From: Desulfurella amilsii
Lineage (GTDB): Bacteria > Campylobacterota_A > Desulfurellia > Desulfurellales > Desulfurellaceae
Assembly (NCBI RefSeq): GCF_002119425.1
Contig: NZ_MDSU01000018.1
Location: 1,021,501 to 1,085,500, forward strand
Length of the DNA: 64,000 bases
Direction of reading: 5' to 3'
The position numbers and the translations under genes are program-made. The first letter of the stretch is position 1. Each line of letters opens with the position of its first letter. Below are positions 52,950-61,479 of the stretch, in pieces. The notes beneath the pieces are model-generated. The model was given only the letters and a program-made list of their open reading frames with translations, did not search any database and was not told the origin of the DNA.

Positions 52950-53615
52950 ATGACAGTTTTAGAAGCAATAAAGTCAAGGAAATCTACACGAGCATTTTTA
53001 GACAAGCCAGTGGAAAAAGAAGTGCTTTATAAGTTGTTTGATATTGCTAGATTTGCACCATCTGGCCACAATGTTCAACCCTGGGAGATTTTGGTATTAA
53101 CAGGTCAAACTAAAAATAAATTAAGCGATGCTTTAGTAGAAGCGGTAAAAAGCAGCGTTGAAAGGCAATACGATTATATATACGAAGTAAAAGATATGCC
53201 ACAATACATTAAAGATAGGCGCAGAGCTTGTAATACAAGGGTTTTTGAATTCAAAAACTTAGACCCAAAAGATAAAGTTGCTCTTCAAGAACACATATTA
53301 GAAAACTTTAGGTTTTTCAATGCACCTGTTGAATTACTTCTATTAAGAGAAAAAAACTTAGGCGAAAACACATTTATAGATATTGGCATTATGGCACAAA
53401 CTATAATGCTGCTTGCTTTGGAATTTGGCCTAGCTAGTTGCCCAAAAACATCCATTGCAGCATATGCTCCTGTTATAAAGAAAACACTCAATATACCAGA
53501 CACAAAAATGGTTATAATGAGTATTTCACTTGGATATCCAGATAACAATGCTTACATCAATAAGCTAACGATGGACAGAATAGCTGTAGGGGATTTTGTC
53601 ACTTTTTTAGATTAG
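52950..53615 (+). CDS. Nitroreductase-family flavoprotein
   Basis: 221 residues. AIKSRKSTRAFLDKPV at the N-terminus and ARFAPSGHNVQPWEILVLTG are FMN-binding signatures of the nitroreductase family. It reduces nitro or quinone compounds or has another FMN redox role. The ATG has GGGGG upstream. It ends 2 bases from the convergent der gene. Confidence 0.9.
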   Translation: MTVLEAIKSRKSTRAFLDKPVEKEVLYKLFDIARFAPSGHNVQPWEILVLTGQTKNKLSDALVEAVKSSVERQYDYIYEVKDMPQYIKDRRRACNTRVFEFKNLDPKDKVALQEHILENFRFFNAPVELLLLREKNLGENTFIDIGIMAQTIMLLALEFGLASCPKTSIAAYAPVIKKTLNIPDTKMVIMSISLGYPDNNAYINKLTMDRIAVGDFVTFLD

Positions 53616-53617
53616 GT

Positions 53618-54886
53618 TTAGTCCTTTTTGAAAATTAGCTTAAGTGGGCAACCTGTAAACTTAAACATAGAATATAATTGATTTTTGATATAGTGCTCAA
53701 AATTTTTGGGCACTTTTTCTGTATTTGTAAAAATCACAAATGTGGGCGGTTTCGTTTCAACTTGATTTATATATTTTATCTTGATAGGTTTTGAATTTAT
53801 ATTTATTGCAGGATGCGTTTTTGATAAAACGTGGAGAGCTTCATTTAAATCGTGCGTGGGGATTCTTTTGTTGTAGTAATCCTCAACAATCTGTATATTT
53901 TTAAAAATTTTATCAATATTTTTTGATTCTTTGGCGCTAACTCTCAAAAATGGCGCAAATTTTACAAAAGAAAGCCTGTCTTTTAATTCTTTAAAAACCT
54001 TATCATGATCTTTTTCTACTAAGTCCCACTTGTTAAGCACAACTACAATACCTTTGTGTTTTTGCTCAAGCAAAGAAGCTATTCTTAAATCTTGCGTTTT
54101 TACACCCTCAATAGCATCAATCACTAAAAGTGCTATATCGCATCTTTCGATAGAAAACAAGGCTAGATATGACGCTAATTTATCAAGACTTTCTTTTTTT
54201 AATTTTAGTCTTAAGCCTGCCGTATCAACTATTTTGTAAGTTCTATTATTATACCTAATAAAACTATCAACGCTGTCTAGCGTTGTACCAGCCTGTGGGG
54301 CAACAATTGAGCGCTCTTTTTTTAAACATGCATTAAAAAGGCTAGATTTCCCTACATTGGTCCTACCCACAAAGGCTAATTTTGTATCTGAATCATCAAT
54401 TTTAATACTTTTGTTTATAAGCTCATAAAGCCTTTCTTTGAGTTTATCTATATTAGTTTTGCGTTTTGTTGAGATCAATATCGCATCTTTAAAACGCATA
54501 AATTCATAAAAAAAATTATCATTTTTTTCATCAACTTTATTAACCACTATAATGTATGTTTTTTTGAGCTTTACAATCATCTTAAACAATGATATGTCAA
54601 AATCACTTAATGGTTCTTTTGCATCAAAGACAAGGATCACAATATCGCTAGACTCAATAGCCTCTTGTGTTTGTAAATTAATTTTTTTTGATAAAGCGTA
54701 GTCTTCATCATTGAGCCCACCTGTGTCAATAAGCATTGCATTTTTATCTTTAATGGTTAAATAATCTGCTATTGTATCGCGTGTTGTGCCAGGCATCTTG
54801 CTTATTATGCTTTTGTTTTTAGCTACAAGTAAATTAAAAAGACTCGATTTACCTACGTTGGGTTTACCTACAATGGAAATTATCAT
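53618..54886 (-). CDS. der: Ribosome biogenesis GTPase Der (EngA)
   Basis: 422 residues from ATG 54886; the frame opens 3 codons earlier at TTG. Two G domains, each with GKPNVGKSSLF/GRTNVGKSSLF, DTGG/DTAG and NKVD/NKWD motifs (about residues 8-120 and 170-290), then a KH-like C-terminus. It assembles the 50S subunit. The start overlaps the GH57 stop (ATGA, 54883-54886). Confidence 0.96.
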   Translation of the reverse strand: MIISIVGKPNVGKSSLFNLLVAKNKSIISKMPGTTRDTIADYLTIKDKNAMLIDTGGLNDEDYALSKKINLQTQEAIESSDIVILVFDAKEPLSDFDISLFKMIVKLKKTYIIVVNKVDEKNDNFFYEFMRFKDAILISTKRKTNIDKLKERLYELINKSIKIDDSDTKLAFVGRTNVGKSSLFNACLKKERSIVAPQAGTTLDSVDSFIRYNNRTYKIVDTAGLRLKLKKESLDKLASYLALFSIERCDIALLVIDAIEGVKTQDLRIASLLEQKHKGIVVVLNKWDLVEKDHDKVFKELKDRLSFVKFAPFLRVSAKESKNIDKIFKNIQIVEDYYNKRIPTHDLNEALHVLSKTHPAININSKPIKIKYINQVETKPPTFVIFTNTEKVPKNFEHYIKNQLYSMFKFTGCPLKLIFKKD

Positions 54887-56943
54887 ACAAACCAATTTTC
54901 AGATTCAAAATTTTTAGAAGGTATCTCAATAAGTATGTCTTTATTTGTTGGAAATCTTTCTATAATTTTATTTTCATGCTCAATATTAATATAAAAGAAA
55001 ACTTTCTCTTTTTCATGTACGCCCAAAAAATCTTTTGAAATTTTAATCTCCAAGATTTTATTTATTGCATAGTCAAAAAATTTTTCTTGGGCTATAATTT
55101 TGCCATTTCTGTCAAATCTCTGAATGTAGCTTTTTTGGTTTGACAAAGAAAGGCATGTCTTAACATTATCGAATATCTCTATGCAGATTGTATATTGATC
55201 CAGTATATTGGATTTTAAGTTATTAAAGTCTATCCTCAAAAAAATATCATTTTCATTAAAACCATAGTAAATTTTCTTAATCATTCTATCTGAAACGCTC
55301 ATCGCAGATTCAAGCTCTACAAACTCGCCTGCACCAGTCCATTCAAAATAAGAGCTAATAACACCATCAATTTTAGGGTTAATGAAGCTAATAGGACTTT
55401 TGCTTTCTAAGGTACTCAAGCGCTTTTTAATTGGTATATATAGCTCTCGTGGGGGAGTTTTTTTATCAAGCATATAAGCCTTTATAAGCATACTTCTAAA
55501 TAAATTATCAAACAAAACATCATCTGTAGAAGAATGATCTGCCCCATACCACCAGTTCCAATCGCTGCCTTGTGCTTTGTATAACTGATTTATGCTAGCT
55601 TTATTTGTTGAAAGACGCTCGCGAGCTTTATTGAGCAAGTCCCACGCTTTATTATCCTCATCATCTCCTATCCATATATTAAAATTAGCCCCAATCCATG
55701 AACCTGGCCAGATTTTGCCAAATTTGAGCTCTTTGGCATCTTTTAGTTCCAAATACTCATCTGGCGTAATAATTTCTATATCAGTGTCTTTTTGCAAACT
55801 ATCATACAGATAATTTAAAAAATCATAGCCATTGTTATCGTAGTACTCCCAGGCATTTTCACCATCCAAAATAACGCTAACAATGGATTTTGGCCCGCTT
55901 CGTGACTCTACGGCTTTTATGGAATTTAAAAAGTCTTCCACTGCGTCTTTGTAGTGCATATGAGAGTACACAAATCCTATTTTATCAGACAATGTATGGT
56001 CTCTAAAAAACATATGCAATGATAAGTTATTATTTTCGTATAAATATGGTGCATGTATATCACTAAAGCCTGAATTCTTTATGATTTGCTCGTCTGTAGC
56101 TGCAAATTTGAAACCACACTCAGCAATTAAGCATAAAGCTTCATCACTAACTGAACCTTCTGATGGCCACATACCGTCGATTTTAGATTCAAAAATTCGC
56201 TCCATATATTGCTTTGCGACTCTTATATGCCATTTTGCATCTTCTTTGTAGCTAAATTTTTGTGGTAGCTTTATATTTGGGTTTGAAACTTTTGCTATAT
56301 CACTATCAATAAGTAGCGGCAAAATCGGATGATAAAAAGGTGTCGTAGTTAAACAAATATCACCGTTTTTAAAAGCCTTTTTATATTCTGGTACAATGGA
56401 TTGAAGAATTTGAAGTTGCCTATTAAGCAAGTATTGCTTTTCTTCTTCGCCTGCTGCACTTAAATTCTCCTCAATTTTTTTTATTGTATCGTCTTTTTGA
56501 AGATTGCCAAGCCATGAAAGCAAATAAGCTATTTCACAAATTAAAATCTCTTGATTGCTAAAAACATTCAGAATATTTGAGGTGGCGTTTTGCTTTTTAT
56601 GATAAAGCTGCCTATATTTAGGAGTTTTTTGTATAATGTGCGAACCTATCTTAAAAGAGTCTTCCAGTACAAACAATTTTTGTTTATCAGTCAGTTCAGA
56701 AACTGGCTTTAAAAGAAGACTCGCTGTGTTTTCGCACTCCAGATTCTTATAAGACAAAATCTGATTAACAAGCACGGGCGTTAAATTAAATGTTACCTTT
56801 GCATTGTTATTTTGAGCAATTTTTAACATATCAAGGTAGTCTTTGGATGCGTGAAGCCTTACCCAGCTAGCAGCATATTTACCTTCAATATCGTCTTTGT
56901 AATAGGGCTGATGCATGTGCCAAACAAAAGAAACAAATACCAT
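54883..56943 (-). CDS. Glycoside hydrolase family 57 protein
   Basis: 686 residues. VWHMHQPYYKDDIEGKY at the N-terminus, MWPSEGSVSDEAL with Glu262 as the likely nucleophile, and SVILDGENAWEYYDNNGYDF with Asp360 as the likely acid/base are the GH57 motifs. GH57 enzymes act on alpha-glucans such as glycogen. The C-terminal ~200 residues form a separate beta-rich domain of a type often following GH57. No ribosome binding site; see the promoter at 56952-56980. Confidence 0.88.
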   Translation of the reverse strand: MVFVSFVWHMHQPYYKDDIEGKYAASWVRLHASKDYLDMLKIAQNNNAKVTFNLTPVLVNQILSYKNLECENTASLLLKPVSELTDKQKLFVLEDSFKIGSHIIQKTPKYRQLYHKKQNATSNILNVFSNQEILICEIAYLLSWLGNLQKDDTIKKIEENLSAAGEEEKQYLLNRQLQILQSIVPEYKKAFKNGDICLTTTPFYHPILPLLIDSDIAKVSNPNIKLPQKFSYKEDAKWHIRVAKQYMERIFESKIDGMWPSEGSVSDEALCLIAECGFKFAATDEQIIKNSGFSDIHAPYLYENNNLSLHMFFRDHTLSDKIGFVYSHMHYKDAVEDFLNSIKAVESRSGPKSIVSVILDGENAWEYYDNNGYDFLNYLYDSLQKDTDIEIITPDEYLELKDAKELKFGKIWPGSWIGANFNIWIGDDEDNKAWDLLNKARERLSTNKASINQLYKAQGSDWNWWYGADHSSTDDVLFDNLFRSMLIKAYMLDKKTPPRELYIPIKKRLSTLESKSPISFINPKIDGVISSYFEWTGAGEFVELESAMSVSDRMIKKIYYGFNENDIFLRIDFNNLKSNILDQYTICIEIFDNVKTCLSLSNQKSYIQRFDRNGKIIAQEKFFDYAINKILEIKISKDFLGVHEKEKVFFYINIEHENKIIERFPTNKDILIEIPSKNFESENWFV

Positions 56944-56951
56944 AACTGATT

Positions 56952-56980
56952 ATTATAATCTTTTTAAAAATTTATTACAA
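56952..56980 (-). promoter_or_regulatory. Promoter of the GH57 gene, placing +1 at or next to the ATG
   Basis: Minus-strand TTGTAA (56975-56980), 17 bases, TATAAT (56952-56957). The ATG begins at 56943, 8 bases after the -10 box, so the predicted transcription start is within about two bases of the start codon. The sequence just before the ATG has no ribosome binding site. Confidence 0.65.
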
Positions 56981-56984
56981 GGAA

Positions 56985-57017
56985 TTTTTTAGGAGAGACT
57001 AAAGCTCTCCTAAAAAA
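56985..57017. other. 13-base-pair hairpin between the dsrE-like and GH57 genes
   Basis: TTTTTTAGGAGAG (56985-56997) pairs perfectly with CTCTCCTAAAAAA (57005-57017) around a 7-base loop. On either strand the U-run comes before the stem and the A-run after it, so it is not a textbook terminator, although strong pairing of 13 bp could still slow RNA polymerase or protect the dsrE-like mRNA end. Confidence 0.6.
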
Positions 57018-57018
57018 A

Positions 57019-57363
57019 TTAAAACACAATTATATTATAGCCGTCTTTAATGAAAGGCTCAAGAGCGACATGATTATCAAGATTTCCAATCACAGGCAAA
57101 CCCTGCGCCTCTGCAGCTTCTAAGCTCTTTGTAGCTATTGCACAGCCTTTGCATACCGCCACAATAGAACCTTTTATATCTTCGTAAGCAGCATTCAAAG
57201 GGTGATTTTTGTCTGACATTTTTTGAACAACGCTTGTTGCATATCCTTCCAATATAATCTTAACATCGTAATTCTTTTTTCTTAAATCTTTTACATTTAA
57301 AAACAAATGATAATAGTCCATTGTGTTTGATGGATCTTTTAATACATAAAATAATGTCTTCAT
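57019..57363 (-). CDS. DsrE/F-like sulfur-relay protein
   Basis: 114 residues. Single-domain DsrE fold: YHLFLNVKDLRKKNYDVKIILEG, then the cysteine site VAVCKGCAIA (about residues 69-78) and EAAEAQGLPVIG. DsrE-like proteins carry sulfur atoms on such cysteines. It follows aconitase by 14 bases with AAAGGAG and may belong to its transcript. Single-gene occurrence does not imply a dissimilatory sulfite pathway. Confidence 0.78.
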   Translation of the reverse strand: MKTLFYVLKDPSNTMDYYHLFLNVKDLRKKNYDVKIILEGYATSVVQKMSDKNHPLNAAYEDIKGSIVAVCKGCAIATKSLEAAEAQGLPVIGNLDNHVALEPFIKDGYNIIVF

Positions 57364-57377
57364 TACTTTCTCCTTTT

Positions 57378-59369
57378 TTAAGAATTAAAAACTATTTCTT
57401 TAAAGCTTTTGCCTGGAAAATCTTTTGCCAACTTCATCGTGCCACCTGCAAGTATAGTTTTAACTTCCCTTTCTGTTAAATGATAATTCAAAGGTATGGA
57501 AATACCTTTTGTTTCGTTGTATAGCATTACTTCGCCTTTGTTTTCAATTAGGGCTTTTCTAATATTTGGCAATTTAATTCTATCTCCCTGATCAATTTTT
57601 TCGTAATCATCTGGGTTTTTGAATGTAAGAGGCAGTATACCAAAATTGATAAGGTTAGCTCTGTGGATACGTTCAATGGCTTTTGCTATGACTGCTTTTA
57701 CACCCAAATACATTGGGCATAATGCTGCGTGCTCTCTTGATGAGCCTTGACCGTATGAATCACCGCCCACAATAATGTTGTGAATGCCCATTTTTTTATT
57801 TTCCAAACATCTTTGAGCAAATGTAGGGTCTCTCTTCACAAAAACATATTCAGCATACTTTGGCACATTAGAGCGGTACTTTAGTAAGTCTCCTGCTGGC
57901 ATAATATCATCTGTGGTAATTTTATCGCCAAATTTGCCTGTAACCTCACCAATTAAATCAGCTGGCATAGAGCTACCACCTGGCGGATCAACTATATTTG
58001 GTCCCTTATAGAGTTCAACTTTTGACATCCCAGTTTCATGTGCTGGTGGTATTATAAGCGAATCATCTATTGTAAATTCGCTTGGCACATCAACTTTTGG
58101 GTATTGAATACCAAAAAGTTTTTCCAAATCTCTGGGGTCTGTTATCTTACCCGTTAGAGCACATGCAGCTGCTGTTTCTGGGCTTACTAAATAAATTTTA
58201 GCTGTAGTAGTGCCGCTTCTTCCAAAAAAATTTCTATTGTTGGTTCTTATAGAAACTGCATTGTTTCTTGGAGCTTGACCTGCGCCTATGCAAAAACCAC
58301 ATGCTGATTCCAATATTCTTGCACCTGCAGCTATAATATGGCTTAACTTTCCTTCATCGGAAAGCATCCTTAAAACCTGCTTTGAGCCTGGTGCATAACC
58401 AAAACTTACGTTTTCATTTGCTACTTTGCCTTTTAAAATTTCTGCCAATATCTTGCCATCTTTATAAGAAGAGTTTGTACAGCTACCTACCATGACTTGA
58501 TCTGCTGGTGTTCCTTCTACATCTCTTACGCGTACAACATTATCTGGTGAGTGAGGTTGTGCTATCATTGGTTCAAGTTCGTTTAAGTTAATTTCGATCA
58601 CTTTATCGTATACAGCATCTGGATCCACCTCTAGAGAAATCCAGTCTTGTTCTCTTTTTTGGGCTTTTAAAAAAGATCTTGTTGTTTCGTCTGATGGAAA
58701 AACACTCGTTGTTACACCAAGCTCTGCACCCATATTGGTAATTGTTGCTCGCTCTGGGACGCTTAAATGCTTTACACCGTCTCCAAAGTACTCTGCAATC
58801 CAGCCAACATTGCCTTTAGTTGTAAGTATTTGCAATACTTTTAAAATAATATCTTTTGCTGAAACCCATGGGTTAAGCTTACCGGTTAACTTTATACCAA
58901 CAATTTTCGGTCTTGGCATATAAAATGGCATACCAGCCATTGCGCTTGCAACATCAAGCCCGCCTGCACCAATAGCTATCATGCCAATACCACCACCCGT
59001 TGGTGTATGCGAATCAGAGCCCAACAGCGTTTTACCTGGTTTGCCAAAGCGTTCTACATGGACCTGATGGCAAATACCATTACCTGCTTTTGATAGATAC
59101 AAGCCATATTTTTTTGCAAATGTTTGCAAATACGTATGGTCATCTGCATCTTCAAAGCCCATTTGGATTGTTTTGTGATCAATGTAGCTAACAGAAACTT
59201 CAGTCTTTACACGAGGTGTCCCCATTTGTTCAAATTGAAGATCCGCCATTGTGCCTGTTGCATCTTGCGTGAGCGTTTGATCAATTTTTATACCAATTTC
59301 GTCTCCTTCTGTGAGGCTACCGTCAACCAAATGCTCTTTGAGTATCTTTTGAGCGACTGTCAATCCCAT
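57378..59369 (-). CDS. acn: Aconitate hydratase
   Basis: 663 residues. The 4Fe-4S ligands Cys297 (VGSCTNSSYKDG), Cys357 and Cys360 (ESACGFCIGAGQAP) are present, as are LLGSDSHTPTGGGIGM and the swivel-domain GGDSYGQGSSREHAA. It interconverts citrate and isocitrate. In Desulfurella the TCA cycle is known to run in both directions, so this gene is central to carbon metabolism. Start with AGGAGG; promoter divergent from cheB. Confidence 0.94.
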   Translation of the reverse strand: MGLTVAQKILKEHLVDGSLTEGDEIGIKIDQTLTQDATGTMADLQFEQMGTPRVKTEVSVSYIDHKTIQMGFEDADDHTYLQTFAKKYGLYLSKAGNGICHQVHVERFGKPGKTLLGSDSHTPTGGGIGMIAIGAGGLDVASAMAGMPFYMPRPKIVGIKLTGKLNPWVSAKDIILKVLQILTTKGNVGWIAEYFGDGVKHLSVPERATITNMGAELGVTTSVFPSDETTRSFLKAQKREQDWISLEVDPDAVYDKVIEINLNELEPMIAQPHSPDNVVRVRDVEGTPADQVMVGSCTNSSYKDGKILAEILKGKVANENVSFGYAPGSKQVLRMLSDEGKLSHIIAAGARILESACGFCIGAGQAPRNNAVSIRTNNRNFFGRSGTTTAKIYLVSPETAAACALTGKITDPRDLEKLFGIQYPKVDVPSEFTIDDSLIIPPAHETGMSKVELYKGPNIVDPPGGSSMPADLIGEVTGKFGDKITTDDIMPAGDLLKYRSNVPKYAEYVFVKRDPTFAQRCLENKKMGIHNIIVGGDSYGQGSSREHAALCPMYLGVKAVIAKAIERIHRANLINFGILPLTFKNPDDYEKIDQGDRIKLPNIRKALIENKGEVMLYNETKGISIPLNYHLTEREVKTILAGGTMKLAKDFPGKSFKEIVFNS

Positions 59370-59392
59370 GCCTTACCTCCTAGAAAATTTAT

Positions 59393-59421
59393 TTGCTTTT
59401 CTGACACAAAATTTATATTAT
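59393..59421 (+). promoter_or_regulatory. Promoter of the cheB-fliM-fliY operon
   Basis: TTGCTT (59393-59398), 17 bases, TATTAT (59416-59421), about 32 bases before the cheB ATG. It overlaps the divergent aconitase promoter. Confidence 0.45.
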
Positions 59422-59438
59422 TTCTTTATAAATGTCAA
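59410..59438 (-). promoter_or_regulatory. Promoter of the aconitase gene
   Basis: Minus-strand TTGACA (59433-59438) with TAAATT at 17 bases (59410-59415) or TATAAA at 15 bases. It overlaps the cheB promoter on the other strand, so the two may compete. Confidence 0.5.
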
Positions 59439-59453
59439 ATCTTTGGAGTACTT

Positions 59454-60494
59454 ATGGTTAGGGTTTTGATTGTTGACGACTCGCTTATTTCAAGAAAATA
59501 TTTAACAAGGATACTGGAAGAATCTGGCCAAATAAAGGTGATTGATACAGCCTCAGATGGACTAGAGGCTATAGAAAAAGTAAAAACTCTCAAACCAGAT
59601 GTTGTTACCATGGATATAGAAATGCCAAAATTAAACGGCATAGAAGCGCTAAAACACATAATGTTAGAAAATCCCGTGCCGATAATTATGGTGTCAACGC
59701 TTACAACAGAAGGTGCAAGCATAACGCTTGAAGCTTTGCATTTAGGCGCAGTTGATTATATACCAAAAAACGATGTTCTTAACTTTAATAAAATAACAAA
59801 AGACGCTCGAGAACTATTAATAGCAAAAATCATCGCTGCAAAAAGCTCAAAAATACAAAAACCAAAACTTGTAAAACCTACACTGCCTAAGCCAACACAA
59901 ATAGTCACACCACAGAAAATAACCACAAAAGATATTAGACTTATTGCTATTGCGACTTCAACGGGTGGACCCGTTGCCCTAGAAAAAATAATGAGTGAAT
60001 TCCCAAAAGTTAATGTGCCTGTTTTAATTGTCCAACATATGCCAGCTACATTTACACCGATTTTTGCAAAATCACTCGATAGAATCTCATCTATACCCAT
60101 AAAAGAAGCTCAGGATCAAGAAATTGCCCAAAATGGCAAAGGTTACCTAGCACCAGGCGGTTTACAAATGAGTATAGAGGACAAAAATGGTACACTTACT
60201 ATAAAAATTTCAGACCAGCCAAAAACAATTTATGTTCCAAGTGCTGATGTATTGTTTAGCTCTTGCGCCGAAACAACAAAAAATAGGACGCTTGCTATTA
60301 TCATGACGGGTATGGGAAACGATGGTTATGAGGGTTTACTAAAACTTAAAAAAATTGGCGGCACAATTATTGCACAAAGCAAAGAGTCCTGTGTCGTTTG
60401 GGGTATGCCAAGAAAGCCCACTGAAAACAACATAGTAGACTATATTGGCGACTTAGAAGAAATACCCAATATTATTAAAAAGATTATAGGATAA
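59454..60494 (+). CDS. cheB: Chemotaxis protein-glutamate methylesterase CheB
   Basis: 346 residues from ATG 59454 (GGAG six bases upstream); a longer open frame running back to 59124 lies over aconitase on the other strand and is not used. Receiver domain: MVRVLIVDDS, DVVTMDIEMPKLNGIEAL with Asp54 as phosphate acceptor. Linker about 120-155, then the esterase: IAIATSTGGP (Ser), VQHMPATFT (His), MTGMGNDGYEG (Asp). It removes methyl groups and amides from chemoreceptors. It leads fliM and fliY with a 2-base gap. Confidence 0.95.
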   Translation: MVRVLIVDDSLISRKYLTRILEESGQIKVIDTASDGLEAIEKVKTLKPDVVTMDIEMPKLNGIEALKHIMLENPVPIIMVSTLTTEGASITLEALHLGAVDYIPKNDVLNFNKITKDARELLIAKIIAAKSSKIQKPKLVKPTLPKPTQIVTPQKITTKDIRLIAIATSTGGPVALEKIMSEFPKVNVPVLIVQHMPATFTPIFAKSLDRISSIPIKEAQDQEIAQNGKGYLAPGGLQMSIEDKNGTLTIKISDQPKTIYVPSADVLFSSCAETTKNRTLAIIMTGMGNDGYEGLLKLKKIGGTIIAQSKESCVVWGMPRKPTENNIVDYIGDLEEIPNIIKKIIG

Positions 60495-60496
60495 AA

Positions 60497-61468
60497 ATGG
60501 CAGAGATTTTATCTCAAGAAGAAATAGATGCCCTACTTTCGACAATAGGCAAAGAAGAAGAGTCATCACAAGAATTACCCGAAACGCTTATAGAAGAAAA
60601 AATATCCATATATGACTTTAAAAGACCCGATAAGGTTTCCAAAGAACAAATCAGAGCATTAAGAAATCTCCACGATAAGTTCGCTAGAAACTTTTCCTCA
60701 AAACTCTCTGGTTTTTTGCGTACAATCATTGAAATAGATGTGGCAAGTGTTGACCAAATGACATATGGTGAATTTGTTTTATCTCTTTCTCAATCTGTTA
60801 GTTTCAATGTTATAAGTCTACATCCACTTGAAGGCAGTGGCATTATAGCTGTAGAACCAGATATCGGCTTTGTGCTTATAGATAGATTGCTCGGGGGGTT
60901 TGGCGCAACTTTTCAAAACATAAGGCCTTTCACCGACATAGAGCAAAGCATACTTTTAGATATTGTCAATTTAATGCTTGGTGACCTAAAAAATATCTGG
61001 ACACCAATTGCAGAAATTAGATTTGAAGTTATAGCCCAAGAAACAAGCCCCAATGTAGTTCAAATTGTAGCACCCTCGGAAGTAGTGGTATTAATTGTAT
61101 TTGAGGTAAAAATGGGCGATTACAAAGGTATAATCAACTTCTGTTTGCCCGTTATTACACTTGAGCCAATTTTAACTAAGATCGGCACACACGATATGCT
61201 TTCTATTTCAAGAAAAGAACATACAAACAGAGTGGTAGATATACTGCAGATTCTTGACAATGTTTTAATTAGACTTGAAACATACTTGGGCGAATTTAAA
61301 ATTGATATTGAAAGCTTTTTGAACCTAAAACCAAACGACATATACATCCTGCAAAAAAGCACAAATGAACCAGCAGAAGTATACTGCAATGGTGTAAAAA
61401 AATTTGAAGCAAAATTAGGCAAAATAAAGACCAAAAAAGCTATAAAAATAACTAAACTCATTGGTTAG
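60497..61468 (+). CDS. fliM: Flagellar motor switch protein FliM
   Basis: 323 residues. The N-terminal CheY-binding peptide MAEILSQEEIDALLSTI, the middle domain (YDFKRPDKVSKEQIRALRNLHDKFAR and MTYGEFVLSLSQSV), and a C-terminal SpoA domain (about 245-320: LETYLGEFKIDIESFLNLKPND). It forms the C-ring and sets rotation direction. Confidence 0.95.
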   Translation: MAEILSQEEIDALLSTIGKEEESSQELPETLIEEKISIYDFKRPDKVSKEQIRALRNLHDKFARNFSSKLSGFLRTIIEIDVASVDQMTYGEFVLSLSQSVSFNVISLHPLEGSGIIAVEPDIGFVLIDRLLGGFGATFQNIRPFTDIEQSILLDIVNLMLGDLKNIWTPIAEIRFEVIAQETSPNVVQIVAPSEVVVLIVFEVKMGDYKGIINFCLPVITLEPILTKIGTHDMLSISRKEHTNRVVDILQILDNVLIRLETYLGEFKIDIESFLNLKPNDIYILQKSTNEPAEVYCNGVKKFEAKLGKIKTKKAIKITKLIG

Positions 61469-61479
61469 GAGGCGTGCTC

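Noticed and set aside
59124-59453. A 110-codon upstream extension of cheB on the plus strand, over the aconitase gene
   Set aside because: The extension is the antisense shadow of the acn coding sequence, is cysteine-rich and lacks any CheB feature. MVRVLIVDDS at 59454 has a good ribosome binding site.
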